This document shows, one piece after another, positions 1-7,569 of a stretch of 31,015 bases of DNA. Origin of the DNA: CAZSNT01 sp964607765 (GTDB lineage Bacteria > Verrucomicrobiota > Lentisphaeria > Oligosphaerales > JABHEG01); NCBI GenBank assembly GCA_964607765.1, contig CAZSNT010000127.1, positions 1-31,015 of the forward strand, read 5' to 3'. The notes under the pieces were generated by a model. That model did not search any database, was not told the origin of the DNA, and saw only the letters and a list, made by a program, of their open reading frames with translations. The first letter of the stretch is position 1; every line of letters starts with the position of its first letter. The translations under genes and the position numbers were made by a program.

Positions 1-292
1 CGGATGGGGTGTTGGCGATGGGGGTGATGCCTACGGATGGGGGGAGCGCCTACGGCTGTGGTGTTGGCCTGTCGGTGGATTCGATGGACTCGACGGACTC
101 GATACCAAAGTCGAGCACAGCGTCCCCCGACCCGTTGGAATCACTCGATTCTCTCGAGAGGCCGCCCAGGGCTACAGCGGCGACGCAAGCGTTCCTGGAG
201 CTTGCATTTTGTGGTCCGAGACTGTCAATTCCACGGTGTTCCGGTGGGGGTGGGGTCATCCGTGCAGTGTGTCGCCAGAGGATATCCAGGAC
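1..292. other. Leader region upstream of ligA, no gene recognised
   Basis: I see no convincing gene here. The first 70 bases contain short degenerate direct repeats: a 14-base block starting GCCTACGG at 29-42 recurs with two changes at 48-61, and GTGTTGGC occurs at 9-16 and 61-68. Around 82-102 there are two to three 9-base units of the form GAyGGACTC. Open frames cross the region on both strands, but they are compositionally biased and show no recognisable protein. A weak promoter-like pair for ligA is TTGCAT (202-207) followed after 17 bp by TCAATT (225-230); its -10 is poor. The 3' end of an upstream gene could lie here but cannot be recognised. Confidence 0.4.
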
Positions 293-2584
293 ATGATGGG
301 ACGTGAGCAGGCAATGGAGCGCATCGACGAGCTGCGTCGCGAGCTCAGAGAGCACAATTTTCGCTACTACGTGGAAGCGGCGCCGGCGGTGTCGGATCAG
401 GAGTATGACGGGCTCTACCGCGAGCTTGTCGCGTTGGAGGCACAGTATCCGGACCTGGTGACTGCGGACTCGCCGACGCAGCGTGTAGGCGGCGAACCGC
501 TGAGCGAGTTCATGACCCGTCCTCACGCCGTGCCCATGTTGAGTCTGGACAACGCGACGAGCGAGGAGGAGTTGCGGAAGTTCCACGAGCGCGTGGCGCG
601 GAAGCTGGGCAGCGACGATTTCGTGTACGTCGTCGAGCCGAAAGTTGACGGCGTGAGCATCTCGATCCGGTACGAGGACGGTGTTCTCGTGCAGGCGTTG
701 ACACGCGGCAACGGTCGTGAAGGCGATGACGTGACGGAGAATGTGCGCACGATCCAGAGCATTCCTCTGCGGCTGCGCTGCGACTCGCCGCCCGCGGTGT
801 GGGAGGCACGTGGCGAGGTCTTTATGGGCCGCGGCGACTTCGACGAGCTGAATGCGAACCGGCGTGCGGCTGGCGAGGCGGAGTTTGCGAACCCGCGCAA
901 CGCGACGGCGGGGACACTGAAGCTCCTGGACTCGAAGCTTGTTGCCGAACGCCCTTTGGACGCGGTGCTGTACGCCCAGGGCGAGATTCGCGGCATTGCC
1001 GTTCCGACGCAGCTGGATCTCCTCGGGCGTTTCCGCGCGTTCGGCCTGAGAGTGCAGACGTTTTCGGTGACCGCTCGGGGGTTCAGCGAGCTTTGGGCCG
1101 CGGTTCTACGGCTGGAGCAGGAGCGGCCGTCGTTTCCCTACAGCATCGACGGTGCGGTGATCAAGCTCGATGACATGGCGCTTCGTGAACGGGCCGGTTA
1201 CACGGCCAAGGCGCCGAGCTGGGCCATTGCGTACAAGTACGCCGCCGAGCAGGAGATGACGCGGCTGAAAGCGATCACGGTTCAGGTCGGCCGGACGGGC
1301 GTTCTCACGCCGGTGGCCGAGCTGGAGCCGATCTTCCTGGCCGGCTCGACCATCAGTCGCGCCACGCTGCACAATGAGGACGACATTCGGCGCAAGGACG
1401 TGCGGGTCGGTGACCTGGTAGTGATTGAGAAGGCGGGTGACGTGATTCCCGCCGTGGTGTCAGCGGTGAAAGACCGTCGCCCGTCCGGCACGGAGCCGTT
1501 TGACCTGTACCGGCACGTTGGGGGGAAGTGTCCGTCATGCGGTTCGGCGGTCCGGAAGGACCCGCAGTTTGTGGCATGGCGCTGCGAGAACCTGCACTGC
1601 CCGGCGCAGAGCGTCCGGCGCGTGGAGCATTTTGCGGCGCGCAACGCGATGGACCTCGAGGCGTTGGGCGGGATTGTTGCCGAGAAACTGGTGGAACGCG
1701 GTCTGGTCCGCGGGCCTCTGGATCTGTTTGGCGTGGAGATGACGGCTCTCGCCGCTCTGAACCTCGGCACCGAATCCGAGCCGCGTGTGTTTGGTGCGAA
1801 GAATGCGCGCAAGTTGTTGCAGGCTGTTGCTCGGGCGCGCGACTGTTCGCTGGCGCAGTGGCTTCACGGCCTGGGCATCCCGAATGTCGGGCGCGCGACC
1901 GCGTTCCAGATTGCGAGCCTGCACCGTGATCTGGCGCATGTTGCGGACTCCGAGATTCTGCGCGACTTCCTGCGTCTGTTCCGGTTGCAGGACGAGGTCA
2001 AACACATTGAGGACGACGAGCGTGCCGCTGCTGCGAGGGATGACGTTGCACGGCTCGGCGGCGAGCTCTCCAGCCTGGGGTTGGTGCGCCCGAAGCAGGG
2101 CGGCAGCAAGCGTTCCGGTGCGGCCGAGTACGTCACTGAGCAGTTTGGTCCCAACGTTGCGGCGAGCGTCGTGCGGTTCTTCGAATCACCGGCCGGCCGG
2201 GCCACGGTTGCACGCTTGGGGGAGCTTGGCATCTGTCCTCGGGGCGGCGTGGGGCGCGATGATGAGCCGACCCAATCCCTTGCGGGCAAAGCGTTCGTGG
2301 TGACCGGGACGCTGTCGAGCATGAGCAGGCAGGCTGCGGAGGATGCGATTCGGGCGCTTGGCGGCAAAGCCACGGGGTCGGTCAGCGGGAAGACGGACTA
2401 CCTGGTGGTGGGCGCGGAGGCCGGCGCCAGCAAAGTGAACAAGGCACGGCAGCACGGGGTGCCGGCACTCACCGAACCGGAGTTTCTTGCGTTGATTGGT
2501 GACGAGGGCGAGCAACCGGCGGCAGACACGGCTGACGAGCCGCCGCCGGCAGGGGATCTGTTCTCGTGGGCTGAGACACAGTAG
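293..2584 (+). CDS. ligA: NAD+-dependent DNA ligase LigA
   Basis: Seals nicks in duplex DNA using NAD+ in replication and repair. The product is about 763 residues, longer than the roughly 670 usual for LigA. The N-terminal Ia region has the YY and SDQEYDGLYREL motif followed by DSPTQRVGG. The adenylation lysine is in EPKVDG at about K117, a variant of the usual KIDG. An OB fold follows, then a four-cysteine zinc finger starting at CPSCG (about 413-436), the helix-hairpin-helix domain, and a C-terminal BRCT domain with KAFVVTGTL and SGKTDYLVVG. Compared with the standard architecture, about 55-60 extra charged residues (roughly 560-617) lie inside the HhH domain. ATG codons at 293, 296 and 314 are in frame; 293/296 follow an AGAGGA-containing stretch and match the family N-terminus. 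An upstream in-frame extension to 209 is not supported. The gene converges on the next one with a 10-base gap. Confidence 0.97.
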   Translation: MMGREQAMERIDELRRELREHNFRYYVEAAPAVSDQEYDGLYRELVALEAQYPDLVTADSPTQRVGGEPLSEFMTRPHAVPMLSLDNATSEEELRKFHERVARKLGSDDFVYVVEPKVDGVSISIRYEDGVLVQALTRGNGREGDDVTENVRTIQSIPLRLRCDSPPAVWEARGEVFMGRGDFDELNANRRAAGEAEFANPRNATAGTLKLLDSKLVAERPLDAVLYAQGEIRGIAVPTQLDLLGRFRAFGLRVQTFSVTARGFSELWAAVLRLEQERPSFPYSIDGAVIKLDDMALRERAGYTAKAPSWAIAYKYAAEQEMTRLKAITVQVGRTGVLTPVAELEPIFLAGSTISRATLHNEDDIRRKDVRVGDLVVIEKAGDVIPAVVSAVKDRRPSGTEPFDLYRHVGGKCPSCGSAVRKDPQFVAWRCENLHCPAQSVRRVEHFAARNAMDLEALGGIVAEKLVERGLVRGPLDLFGVEMTALAALNLGTESEPRVFGAKNARKLLQAVARARDCSLAQWLHGLGIPNVGRATAFQIASLHRDLAHVADSEILRDFLRLFRLQDEVKHIEDDERAAAARDDVARLGGELSSLGLVRPKQGGSKRSGAAEYVTEQFGPNVAASVVRFFESPAGRATVARLGELGICPRGGVGRDDEPTQSLAGKAFVVTGTLSSMSRQAAEDAIRALGGKATGSVSGKTDYLVVGAEAGASKVNKARQHGVPALTEPEFLALIGDEGEQPAADTADEPPPAGDLFSWAETQ

Positions 2585-2594
2585 CGCTGCCCGA

Positions 2595-3245
2595 TCAGAC
2601 GTCGAATGCCCGGGGCTGACCGAGGACTTCCGCCATGAGTATGGCTCGCCTCACGTTGAGCCGGCCTGTTGCGCAGAGGCGGATGGGCGGCTTTGTCCCG
2701 GCCTGATAGCGTCCTGAGGCCCGCTTGTCTTCGGGGAATGCTTTGCCCAGCGTCTGTCCGTACGCCGCCCTCGTGCTCTGCTGCTGGTAGGCGAGCGCCG
2801 GCGAAGCGCCTGTGCCGCTGACGTCGGGCTGCCGCGACTGGACGGTCGACTGTACCTGTCCGAGCTGGGACTGGACGGTTGTCTGGACCTGGGTCAGCTG
2901 CTGCGACTTCGCAGCAGGGGCAGCCACTGTTACGCGTGGTTGGGGAGCTGGCGCCGATTTCTGCACGCGCGCTGCCTTCTGCCCCTCGAGCGCGTGCAGT
3001 ATCGCCTCCACCCTGGCTGACGGCGTTGGTGCGGATGCGGGGCGCACGGTTACCGTTCGTTGGGTAACGACCGGCTCGCTCTCCCAGTCTTCCCAGTCCT
3101 CGCCGTCGTCCCAGTCGGAGTTGGAAGACGGCAAGGCCCGCCGTTTAGCCTTCTGTTCAAGCACGTTTTTGATGATCCCGAAGGCCATCATCAGAACGAT
3201 GAACAGGAAGTAGACGACTCCCCCGATGTCCTTTCCCTTGCTCAT
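2595..3245 (-). CDS. Small membrane-anchored protein of the nfeD-floA operon, function unknown
   Basis: A 216-residue protein with one N-terminal membrane segment (about residues 9-24, VVYFLFIVLMMAFGII). A Lys/Arg stop-transfer stretch follows, then a long low-complexity region rich in Ala, Pro, Gln, Ser and Val, including several QxQLxQVQ-like heptads. The C-terminus is a short, better-structured motif, RRAILMAEVLGQPRA. Its start codon overlaps the floA stop by one base (TAATG), so it is probably translationally coupled to floA and works with the membrane microdomain proteins. The position is analogous to the third gene of the Bacillus yqeZ-yqfA-yqfB operon, but I see no sequence evidence that it is a YqfB homologue. 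Function is unknown. Its orientation and coupling make it a confident gene despite low sequence complexity. Confidence 0.85.
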   Translation of the reverse strand: MSKGKDIGGVVYFLFIVLMMAFGIIKNVLEQKAKRRALPSSNSDWDDGEDWEDWESEPVVTQRTVTVRPASAPTPSARVEAILHALEGQKAARVQKSAPAPQPRVTVAAPAAKSQQLTQVQTTVQSQLGQVQSTVQSRQPDVSGTGASPALAYQQQSTRAAYGQTLGKAFPEDKRASGRYQAGTKPPIRLCATGRLNVRRAILMAEVLGQPRAFDV

Positions 3246-4249
3246 TATTCCTCTTCCGCGCCAACATCGCCGATGATGCGGCTGCGCATCTCTGTGTCGG
3301 AGTGCAGGTTCTCCATGCGGTAGTAGTCGAGGACGCCGATATTGCCGTCACGCAGGGCGCTGGCCATCGCCAGGGGCACTTCCGCCTGTGCCGCCGTAAC
3401 TTTGGCCTGCATTTCCTGGACTCTCGCTTTCATCTCCTGCTCTTCGGCCACGGCCATGGCCCGGCGTGTTTCCGCCTTGGCCTGGGCTACGCGCATGTCG
3501 GCTTCCGCCTGATCGGCCTGCAGCTGGGCGCCGATGTTGTTGCCCACATCCACGTCTGCGATGTCGATGGAGAGGATTTCGAAGGCTGTGCCGCTGTCCA
3601 GGCCCTTCTCCAGCACGCGCTGTGAGATGCGGTCGGGGTTCTCCAGCACTGCCGCGTAGGTTCCGGCGGAGCCGATCGTGGTCACAATGCCTTCACCGAC
3701 GCGTGCAATGATCGTCTCTTCGGTGGCGCCGCCGACGAGGCGTTCCAGGTTGGCGCGCACGGTCACTCGGGCTTTCGCCTTGAGCTGGATGCCGTCTTTG
3801 GCAACCGCGTCGATGGTGGTGCGTCCCTTGCTCGGGTCGGGGCAGTCGATGACTCTGGGATTGACGCTGACGCGGACCGCATCGAAGACATCGCGCCCGG
3901 CCAGGTCGATGGCGCACGCTCGTTGCAGGCTCAGCTCGATACCCGCCTTGTCCGCCGCGATCAGGGCGTTGACGACGTTGAGCACGTCGCCGCCGGCGAG
4001 GTAATGCGCTTCCAGGCTGTCCGTGTCGGCGCTCAGCCCCGCTTTCTTGAGACGGATGAGGGCTTCCACAACGAGTGAAGGCGGCACACGTCGCAGCTTC
4101 ATTCCGACCAGGTTGACGTAGGACACGCGGGCTTTGGACGCGAAGGCCCGGACCCACACGTTGAGGAAGTAGAACACAACAAACAGTGCGACCACGACCG
4201 CGAGAACCGCAAGAATACCCATTACCTTCATCAACAGAGCCACTGTCAT
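3245..4249 (-). CDS. floA: Flotillin-like protein FloA (SPFH family)
   Basis: A 334-residue membrane scaffold protein of the FloA/YqfA family, which organises functional membrane microdomains. It begins with a hydrophobic hairpin or membrane segment (about residues 7-30). A band-7/SPFH domain follows, including KARVSYVNLVGMKLRRVPP, which is typical of FloA. The C-terminal region is rich in Ala and Glu (AEADMRVAQAKAETRRAMA and following) and forms the oligomerising coiled coil. Length matches the family (about 330). The start ATG is preceded by AAGGAG about 10 bases upstream. It lies 56 bases downstream of nfeD and overlaps the next gene by one base, so the three form one operon. The NfeD-FloA pairing is well established in bacteria and supports both assignments. 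Confidence 0.96.
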   Translation of the reverse strand: MTVALLMKVMGILAVLAVVVALFVVFYFLNVWVRAFASKARVSYVNLVGMKLRRVPPSLVVEALIRLKKAGLSADTDSLEAHYLAGGDVLNVVNALIAADKAGIELSLQRACAIDLAGRDVFDAVRVSVNPRVIDCPDPSKGRTTIDAVAKDGIQLKAKARVTVRANLERLVGGATEETIIARVGEGIVTTIGSAGTYAAVLENPDRISQRVLEKGLDSGTAFEILSIDIADVDVGNNIGAQLQADQAEADMRVAQAKAETRRAMAVAEEQEMKARVQEMQAKVTAAQAEVPLAMASALRDGNIGVLDYYRMENLHSDTEMRSRIIGDVGAEEE

Positions 4250-4305
4250 TGTCTGGTTTCTCCTTCCCGGTGTTTCTTCTCAATGAACCTGATCTGGAAA
4301 ATCAC

Positions 4306-4797
4306 TTATTGCGATGCTGCGTCCCCGTCCGTGACTTTGCGGACCACGACGCGATTTCCCTCCACTTCCACCACACGGACAGCGGTCTTCGCAACGATCA
4401 TCTCGCCCTCCGTGACCACATCGACGCGTTTGCCGTCGATGATCACCGTTCCGGCCGGGCGCAGCATGCAGTGAGCCACGCCTTCTTTGCCGACCAGTTC
4501 GGCCTTCATGGTATCAAAGCTATGCCAGTCTCCGGCATCGTTGTCAAGTATGAGTTTCTTCCCCATGGCCGTTCGCGGGAAATACTTGAGCCACAGGTAG
4601 AAGCCGACGCTTCCGAACAGTGCGGAGCCTACGAGCAGGCCCAAGCCCCAGTCCGGGCCGTTGGTGAACCCTCCGACAATCCCGATGAGTACGGCTATTC
4701 CCCCGCACATTCCGAGCACGCCGCCGGGAACGAAAACTTCACAGAAGATCAGCAGGAAGCCTGCGGCGACGAAAGCGATGGCTACCCCGATTTCCAT
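4306..4797 (-). CDS. nfeD: NfeD-family membrane protein (short form, C-terminal OB fold)
   Basis: A 163-residue protein with three closely spaced membrane segments in the first 90 residues (GVAIAFVAAGFLLIFCEVF, VLGMCGGIAVLIGIVGG, and LGLLVGSALFGSVGFYLWL). These are followed by a soluble beta-rich C-terminal domain (about 105-155) containing GKEGVAHCMLRPAGTVIIDGKRVDVVTEG. This is the signature of the NfeD OB-fold domain. It lacks the N-terminal ClpP-like serine protease domain found in long NfeD proteins, so it is the short type that accompanies flotillins. The product acts with FloA in the inner membrane. A Shine-Dalgarno-like AAGGA precedes the start, and a promoter lies 80-110 bases upstream. 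It is the first gene of the nfeD-floA-small protein operon. Confidence 0.93.
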   Translation of the reverse strand: MEIGVAIAFVAAGFLLIFCEVFVPGGVLGMCGGIAVLIGIVGGFTNGPDWGLGLLVGSALFGSVGFYLWLKYFPRTAMGKKLILDNDAGDWHSFDTMKAELVGKEGVAHCMLRPAGTVIIDGKRVDVVTEGEMIVAKTAVRVVEVEGNRVVVRKVTDGDAASQ

Positions 4798-4877
4798 GCG
4801 CGCTGTTCCTTGCTGTCAGACTGATGGCGCTCGGCTGCGTCGCGGCCTCCGCCCGACTCGATCCTGCGCCTCCGCAC

Positions 4878-4906
4878 AATGTAGAGAGTCACAGGAGATT
4901 AATCAA
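4878..4906 (-). promoter_or_regulatory. Sigma-70-type promoter for nfeD-floA
   Basis: Read on the minus strand, TTGATT (4906-4901) is followed after exactly 17 bp by TACATT (4883-4878). These match the -35 and -10 consensus at four and five of six positions. The pair sits in the 114-base gap between the permease stop and the nfeD start, which suggests nfeD-floA is transcribed separately from the permease. Predicted from sequence only. Confidence 0.6.
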
Positions 4907-4911
4907 CTCTG

Positions 4912-6600
4912 TCACAGTTGTTTGGGCTTGCCTGCCGGGGGCGTGGGGATCCGGCCCAAGTGCGTGTCCGCCTCGACGAGGCAGGCCCAGCGGAAATAGT
5001 ACAGTGCTGCGAGATTGAAGTAGAACACCACGAACAGCGTGGTCCAGACCCCGCCCCACATGTACCGGAGTTCGCCGGACTCGGCTGCCGCGACCATGGC
5101 GAGGGGGCTGAACAGCGCGATCATGCTGTCTCGCGCCACGAGCCACTGGACGAGGATCGGGAGCACGTTCCAAGCCGCGACTGCCGTGAGCGATGTCACG
5201 GCGGCCCGGAAGCGTGTGCGCGAGCGCATCCCAATCCACTGCGACAGCCAGGCGCAGGTTGGCAGGAACGCGACGAGGCACAACAACGACGCGGCGACAT
5301 ACGGGCCGCTGTCCAGATTGAGGTAGGCCGCGTGCTCCCACACGGCTTCGATTGCGTAGAGCGTTATGAAGGGGATCAGCAGCACCAGAATGAACCGGCG
5401 CGTCGCGCGCATTTTCTGGCTCACGATCTGGGCGCCGCTGAGCGGGGTGGTCAACAGCACGTCCAGGGTTTGGCGGTAGCGTTCACCGGCTATGCTGTCG
5501 GCGCTGTGCACTGTTACCAGCAACATGGCCACGAGCCACAGTCCGCCGACGAGAAAGGACAGCGCGGCGGCCCGTTCCTGGGTTCTGCCGAGCAGGCATG
5601 CGAACGCTGCCAGAACCAAGATGGGGATCTCCACGAAGACCAGGACGTGGAGCAGCAGCCGGGCCTTACCGAGGGAGTGACGTTTGACGTCCAGCCAGGC
5701 AACCGGCTCGCCGTCAGGCGGGATGCGGCTTTCGCAGAGCTTCGGCCATCGGTGTTTGACCAGGCGTTCCAGGCTCTTGAGGGGCGTGACAGTGAGCCGT
5801 TTTGGGCGCTTGGGCTCGACGGGCGTGAACACCCCACGTGCGAGGGCCAGGAAAAAGCCGGTGCAGAAGAGCACGGGCACGCTCTGAACGAGTGCTTCCG
5901 CCTGGGAACGAGACGGGGCGGAACCCCAGTGCATCTCGAAAATGACGGGGGGACACAGGGCGAACATGATGTCCTCGCTGCCGGAGCCCAGGCCGACCGT
6001 TCCGCCTGACAACTGCACGACGATCAGCGCGAGCACCCCAAGGCCGAAATACAGCGTGCCGATCAGGACGTAGGAGACGACAAATGCCTTGGTCGAGGTG
6101 CGGCAGTAACAGGAACAGAACAGGCCGCAGGCAGCCACCTGGCAGCACGTGAGCGGCAGTAAGTAGGCGACCAGCCCAATGTCGCCGGCCGTCACGCCGC
6201 CGAAGGCGTAGGCCACGGCGAACAGCGGCAGCGAGACAAGGAGCACGGTGAGCATCGGGAAGATGGCGCCCAGGTACTTCTGCGTGAGGATGGCGGCCGG
6301 CTTCAGTCCGGCCAGTGTGAGAAGCTGCAGCGAGCCGCGCTCCCGTTCGTCCGTGATGACGCAGGCGCTGAGTGCTGGCATGAAGAGGATGATGCCCATG
6401 AACTGCAGTCGGACAATGGCCTGGAACATCCATCGTCCCGAGCCGATGGCAGCCAAAGGCATACCTGCCGTGTCGCGCGTCACGTTCAGCAGCAGGATGG
6501 CGAACAGGCCGAAAAGCAGTCCGGTGTGGACGAACCGCACCACATACGTGCGTTTGCGTGCGGCAGCCTCCGCGAGTTCCTTGCCGAGCATCGCGGGCAT
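4912..6600 (-). CDS. ABC-2 type transporter permease, two tandem permease modules
   Basis: A polytopic inner-membrane protein of 562 residues with about a dozen hydrophobic segments. Each half carries the ABC-2 hallmark cytoplasmic helix: ERERGSLQLLTLAGLKPA near residues 83-100, and GERYRQTLDVLLTTPLSG near residues 370-387. The protein therefore looks like two permease domains fused head to tail. The N-terminus LGKELAEAAARKRTYVVR is typical of permease domains of this class. No ATPase gene or periplasmic partner is adjacent, so the nucleotide-binding subunit must be encoded elsewhere; substrate is unknown. The start is uncertain: ATG 6600 fits the family N-terminus, while GTG 6642 has an AGGG seven bases upstream. 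ATG 6699 is unlikely because it lies upstream of the predicted transcription start. Confidence 0.9.
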   Translation of the reverse strand: MPAMLGKELAEAAARKRTYVVRFVHTGLLFGLFAILLLNVTRDTAGMPLAAIGSGRWMFQAIVRLQFMGIILFMPALSACVITDERERGSLQLLTLAGLKPAAILTQKYLGAIFPMLTVLLVSLPLFAVAYAFGGVTAGDIGLVAYLLPLTCCQVAACGLFCSCYCRTSTKAFVVSYVLIGTLYFGLGVLALIVVQLSGGTVGLGSGSEDIMFALCPPVIFEMHWGSAPSRSQAEALVQSVPVLFCTGFFLALARGVFTPVEPKRPKRLTVTPLKSLERLVKHRWPKLCESRIPPDGEPVAWLDVKRHSLGKARLLLHVLVFVEIPILVLAAFACLLGRTQERAAALSFLVGGLWLVAMLLVTVHSADSIAGERYRQTLDVLLTTPLSGAQIVSQKMRATRRFILVLLIPFITLYAIEAVWEHAAYLNLDSGPYVAASLLCLVAFLPTCAWLSQWIGMRSRTRFRAAVTSLTAVAAWNVLPILVQWLVARDSMIALFSPLAMVAAAESGELRYMWGGVWTTLFVVFYFNLAALYYFRWACLVEADTHLGRIPTPPAGKPKQL

Positions 6601-6689
6601 GTGAGGTACGCACAGCTGTTTGATCGCGGCTTTGGCGCGCACGGTGCAGCCCTGTTCCCAATAGGCCGGCTCTTCCCGAGTACGAGGAG

Positions 6690-6718
6690 ACCGTACCACG
6701 GATCGGATTGGAGTTCAA
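6690..6718 (-). promoter_or_regulatory. Promoter for the ABC-2 permease gene
   Basis: On the minus strand TTGAAC (6718-6713) precedes TACGGT (6695-6690) by 17 bp, with GTGG immediately upstream of the -10, an extended -10-like context. Predicted transcription would start near 6683, so translation would begin at 6642 or 6600. It is divergent from the cheD promoter about 100 bp away. Confidence 0.5.
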
Positions 6719-6745
6719 GGCGACGGTGTTCGCCGTGATTGGGAG

Positions 6746-6764
6746 GGGAGGCGTCGCGCCTCCC
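6746..6764. repeat. Compact GC-rich hairpin between divergent promoters
   Basis: A perfect 8-bp inverted repeat GGGAGGCG / CGCCTCCC with a three-base loop TCG. An overlapping alternative pairing uses ATTGGGAGG on the left with CCTCCCAAT on the right. No T-tract follows in either direction, so it is not an obvious intrinsic terminator. Its place between two divergent promoters makes an operator or a transcription insulator possible. Confidence 0.5.
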
Positions 6765-6811
6765 AATCGCCGCTGCACCGGCGCACGGGCAGTGGTGGCG
6801 CAAAGCGTCAA

Positions 6812-6841
6812 TTGGACTCCAAGGGCGGCTGGCGGTAGATT
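6812..6841 (+). promoter_or_regulatory. Promoter for cheD and the first hybrid kinase
   Basis: TTGGAC (6812-6817) is followed after 18 bp by TAGATT (6836-6841). The same arrangement, with 18-bp spacer and GGTAGATTC, occurs upstream of the second kinase at 13435-13464. This mutual conservation is the main support. The expected start is near 6848, leaving a leader of about 95 bases. Confidence 0.7.
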
Positions 6842-6942
6842 CAGTGCAGTATGTCTTCCGACAGGAAGAGAGCCGGGTTCGTGCGCGGTCTCGGGGGACT
6901 GTGCGCCCTTCTTCGGGCGACGCGAGCGGTGGAGACAGCCGG

Positions 6943-7569
6943 ATGGCAACAGACAGCGTTGCGGTTGGCACAGGACGAGCGCCCGCCGGGGACGGGCCGA
7001 CACCGTGCGTACCGGCAGGCTGCGGAGGCGTGCCTGAGGGGGTTGGCTGCGATAGCGAGGTCAGCGTTGGCACGGGACAGGTCGGCTGCTGCCGCGGCCG
7101 CGGGGTGTTGCGCGCGAGCGCCATCGCATCCTGCGTAGCCGTAGCCGTCTACGATCCGGTGTGCAGAGCGGGGGGGATGGCGCACGTGATGTTGCCCGGT
7201 GCCCGGCCCAGGGGCCGCAGCCTGAGCGAGGGCATGCGGCACGCGGAGGAGGCCATTCCCGAATTGCTGCGGCGGATGTCGGCCGTTGGTTCCGTTCGGG
7301 ATCGGCTGGTGGTGTGTGTTGTCGGGGGCGGCGATGTGTTGGGGCACGGTCCTGCAAGTCCCGGTCCGAGTGTCGTTCGCTCCGTGTTGGCGGTCCTGAG
7401 GAAGGAAGGACTCACGCCTGTTGCGAGCGATCTTGGCGGGACGGAGCGCCGGAGCTGTGTGTTGGATGTGGCGCGTGGCCGGGTTGCCCACACGGTTGGC
7501 GATTCGGGTGCGCGGGTGCTGTGGGAGGCCCCCTGCGCCGGGAAGACAGTGGGAAGACGAGGCAGCTAG
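6943..7569 (+). CDS. cheD: CheD-like receptor glutamine deamidase
   Basis: A 208-residue protein of the CheD family, which deamidates glutamines on chemoreceptors and binds CheC. The core has a VSVGTGQ start strand, then SCVAVAVYDP with the catalytic cysteine at C64. GGMAHVMLPG follows with the catalytic histidine at H81, exactly 17 residues later as in known CheD. Later come RLVVCVVGGGDVLG, LRKEGLTPVASDLGGTERRS and the C-terminal GRVAHTVGD. The third active-site residue, a threonine six residues before the cysteine in CheD of Thermotoga, is alanine here, with serine next to it. A Gly/Pro/Cys-rich extension of about 38 residues precedes the core. ATG 6943 has a strong GGTGGAG eight bases upstream. 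The stop codon directly abuts the kinase ATG, so the two are one transcription unit. No other chemotaxis gene is in the window, so its target may be a kinase-linked receptor. Confidence 0.9.
   Translation: MATDSVAVGTGRAPAGDGPTPCVPAGCGGVPEGVGCDSEVSVGTGQVGCCRGRGVLRASAIASCVAVAVYDPVCRAGGMAHVMLPGARPRGRSLSEGMRHAEEAIPELLRRMSAVGSVRDRLVVCVVGGGDVLGHGPASPGPSVVRSVLAVLRKEGLTPVASDLGGTERRSCVLDVARGRVAHTVGDSGARVLWEAPCAGKTVGRRGS

Larger units (their letters stand above)
6601..6942. other. Divergent intergenic region between permease and cheD
   Basis: This 342-base region holds no gene that I can support. It contains the permease promoter on the minus strand, a compact hairpin at 6746-6764, and the cheD-kinase promoter on the plus strand at 6812-6841. 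An untranslated leader of about 95 bases follows before the cheD start. The block around 6762-6778 (CTCCCAATCGCCGCT) resembles the sequence at 13367-13384 upstream of the second kinase, so part of this region is shared between the two kinase loci. Confidence 0.6.

Noticed and set aside
4918..6009. A 363-codon plus-strand frame opposite the ABC-2 permease
   Set aside because: The minus strand encodes an obvious polytopic permease; the antisense product is highly charged with no known motif.
6739..6942. In-frame upstream extension of cheD
   Set aside because: It would start ahead of the predicted promoter, lacks a ribosome-binding site and reads as Arg/Ser/Gly-rich sequence. ATG 6943 has a strong GGTGGAG.
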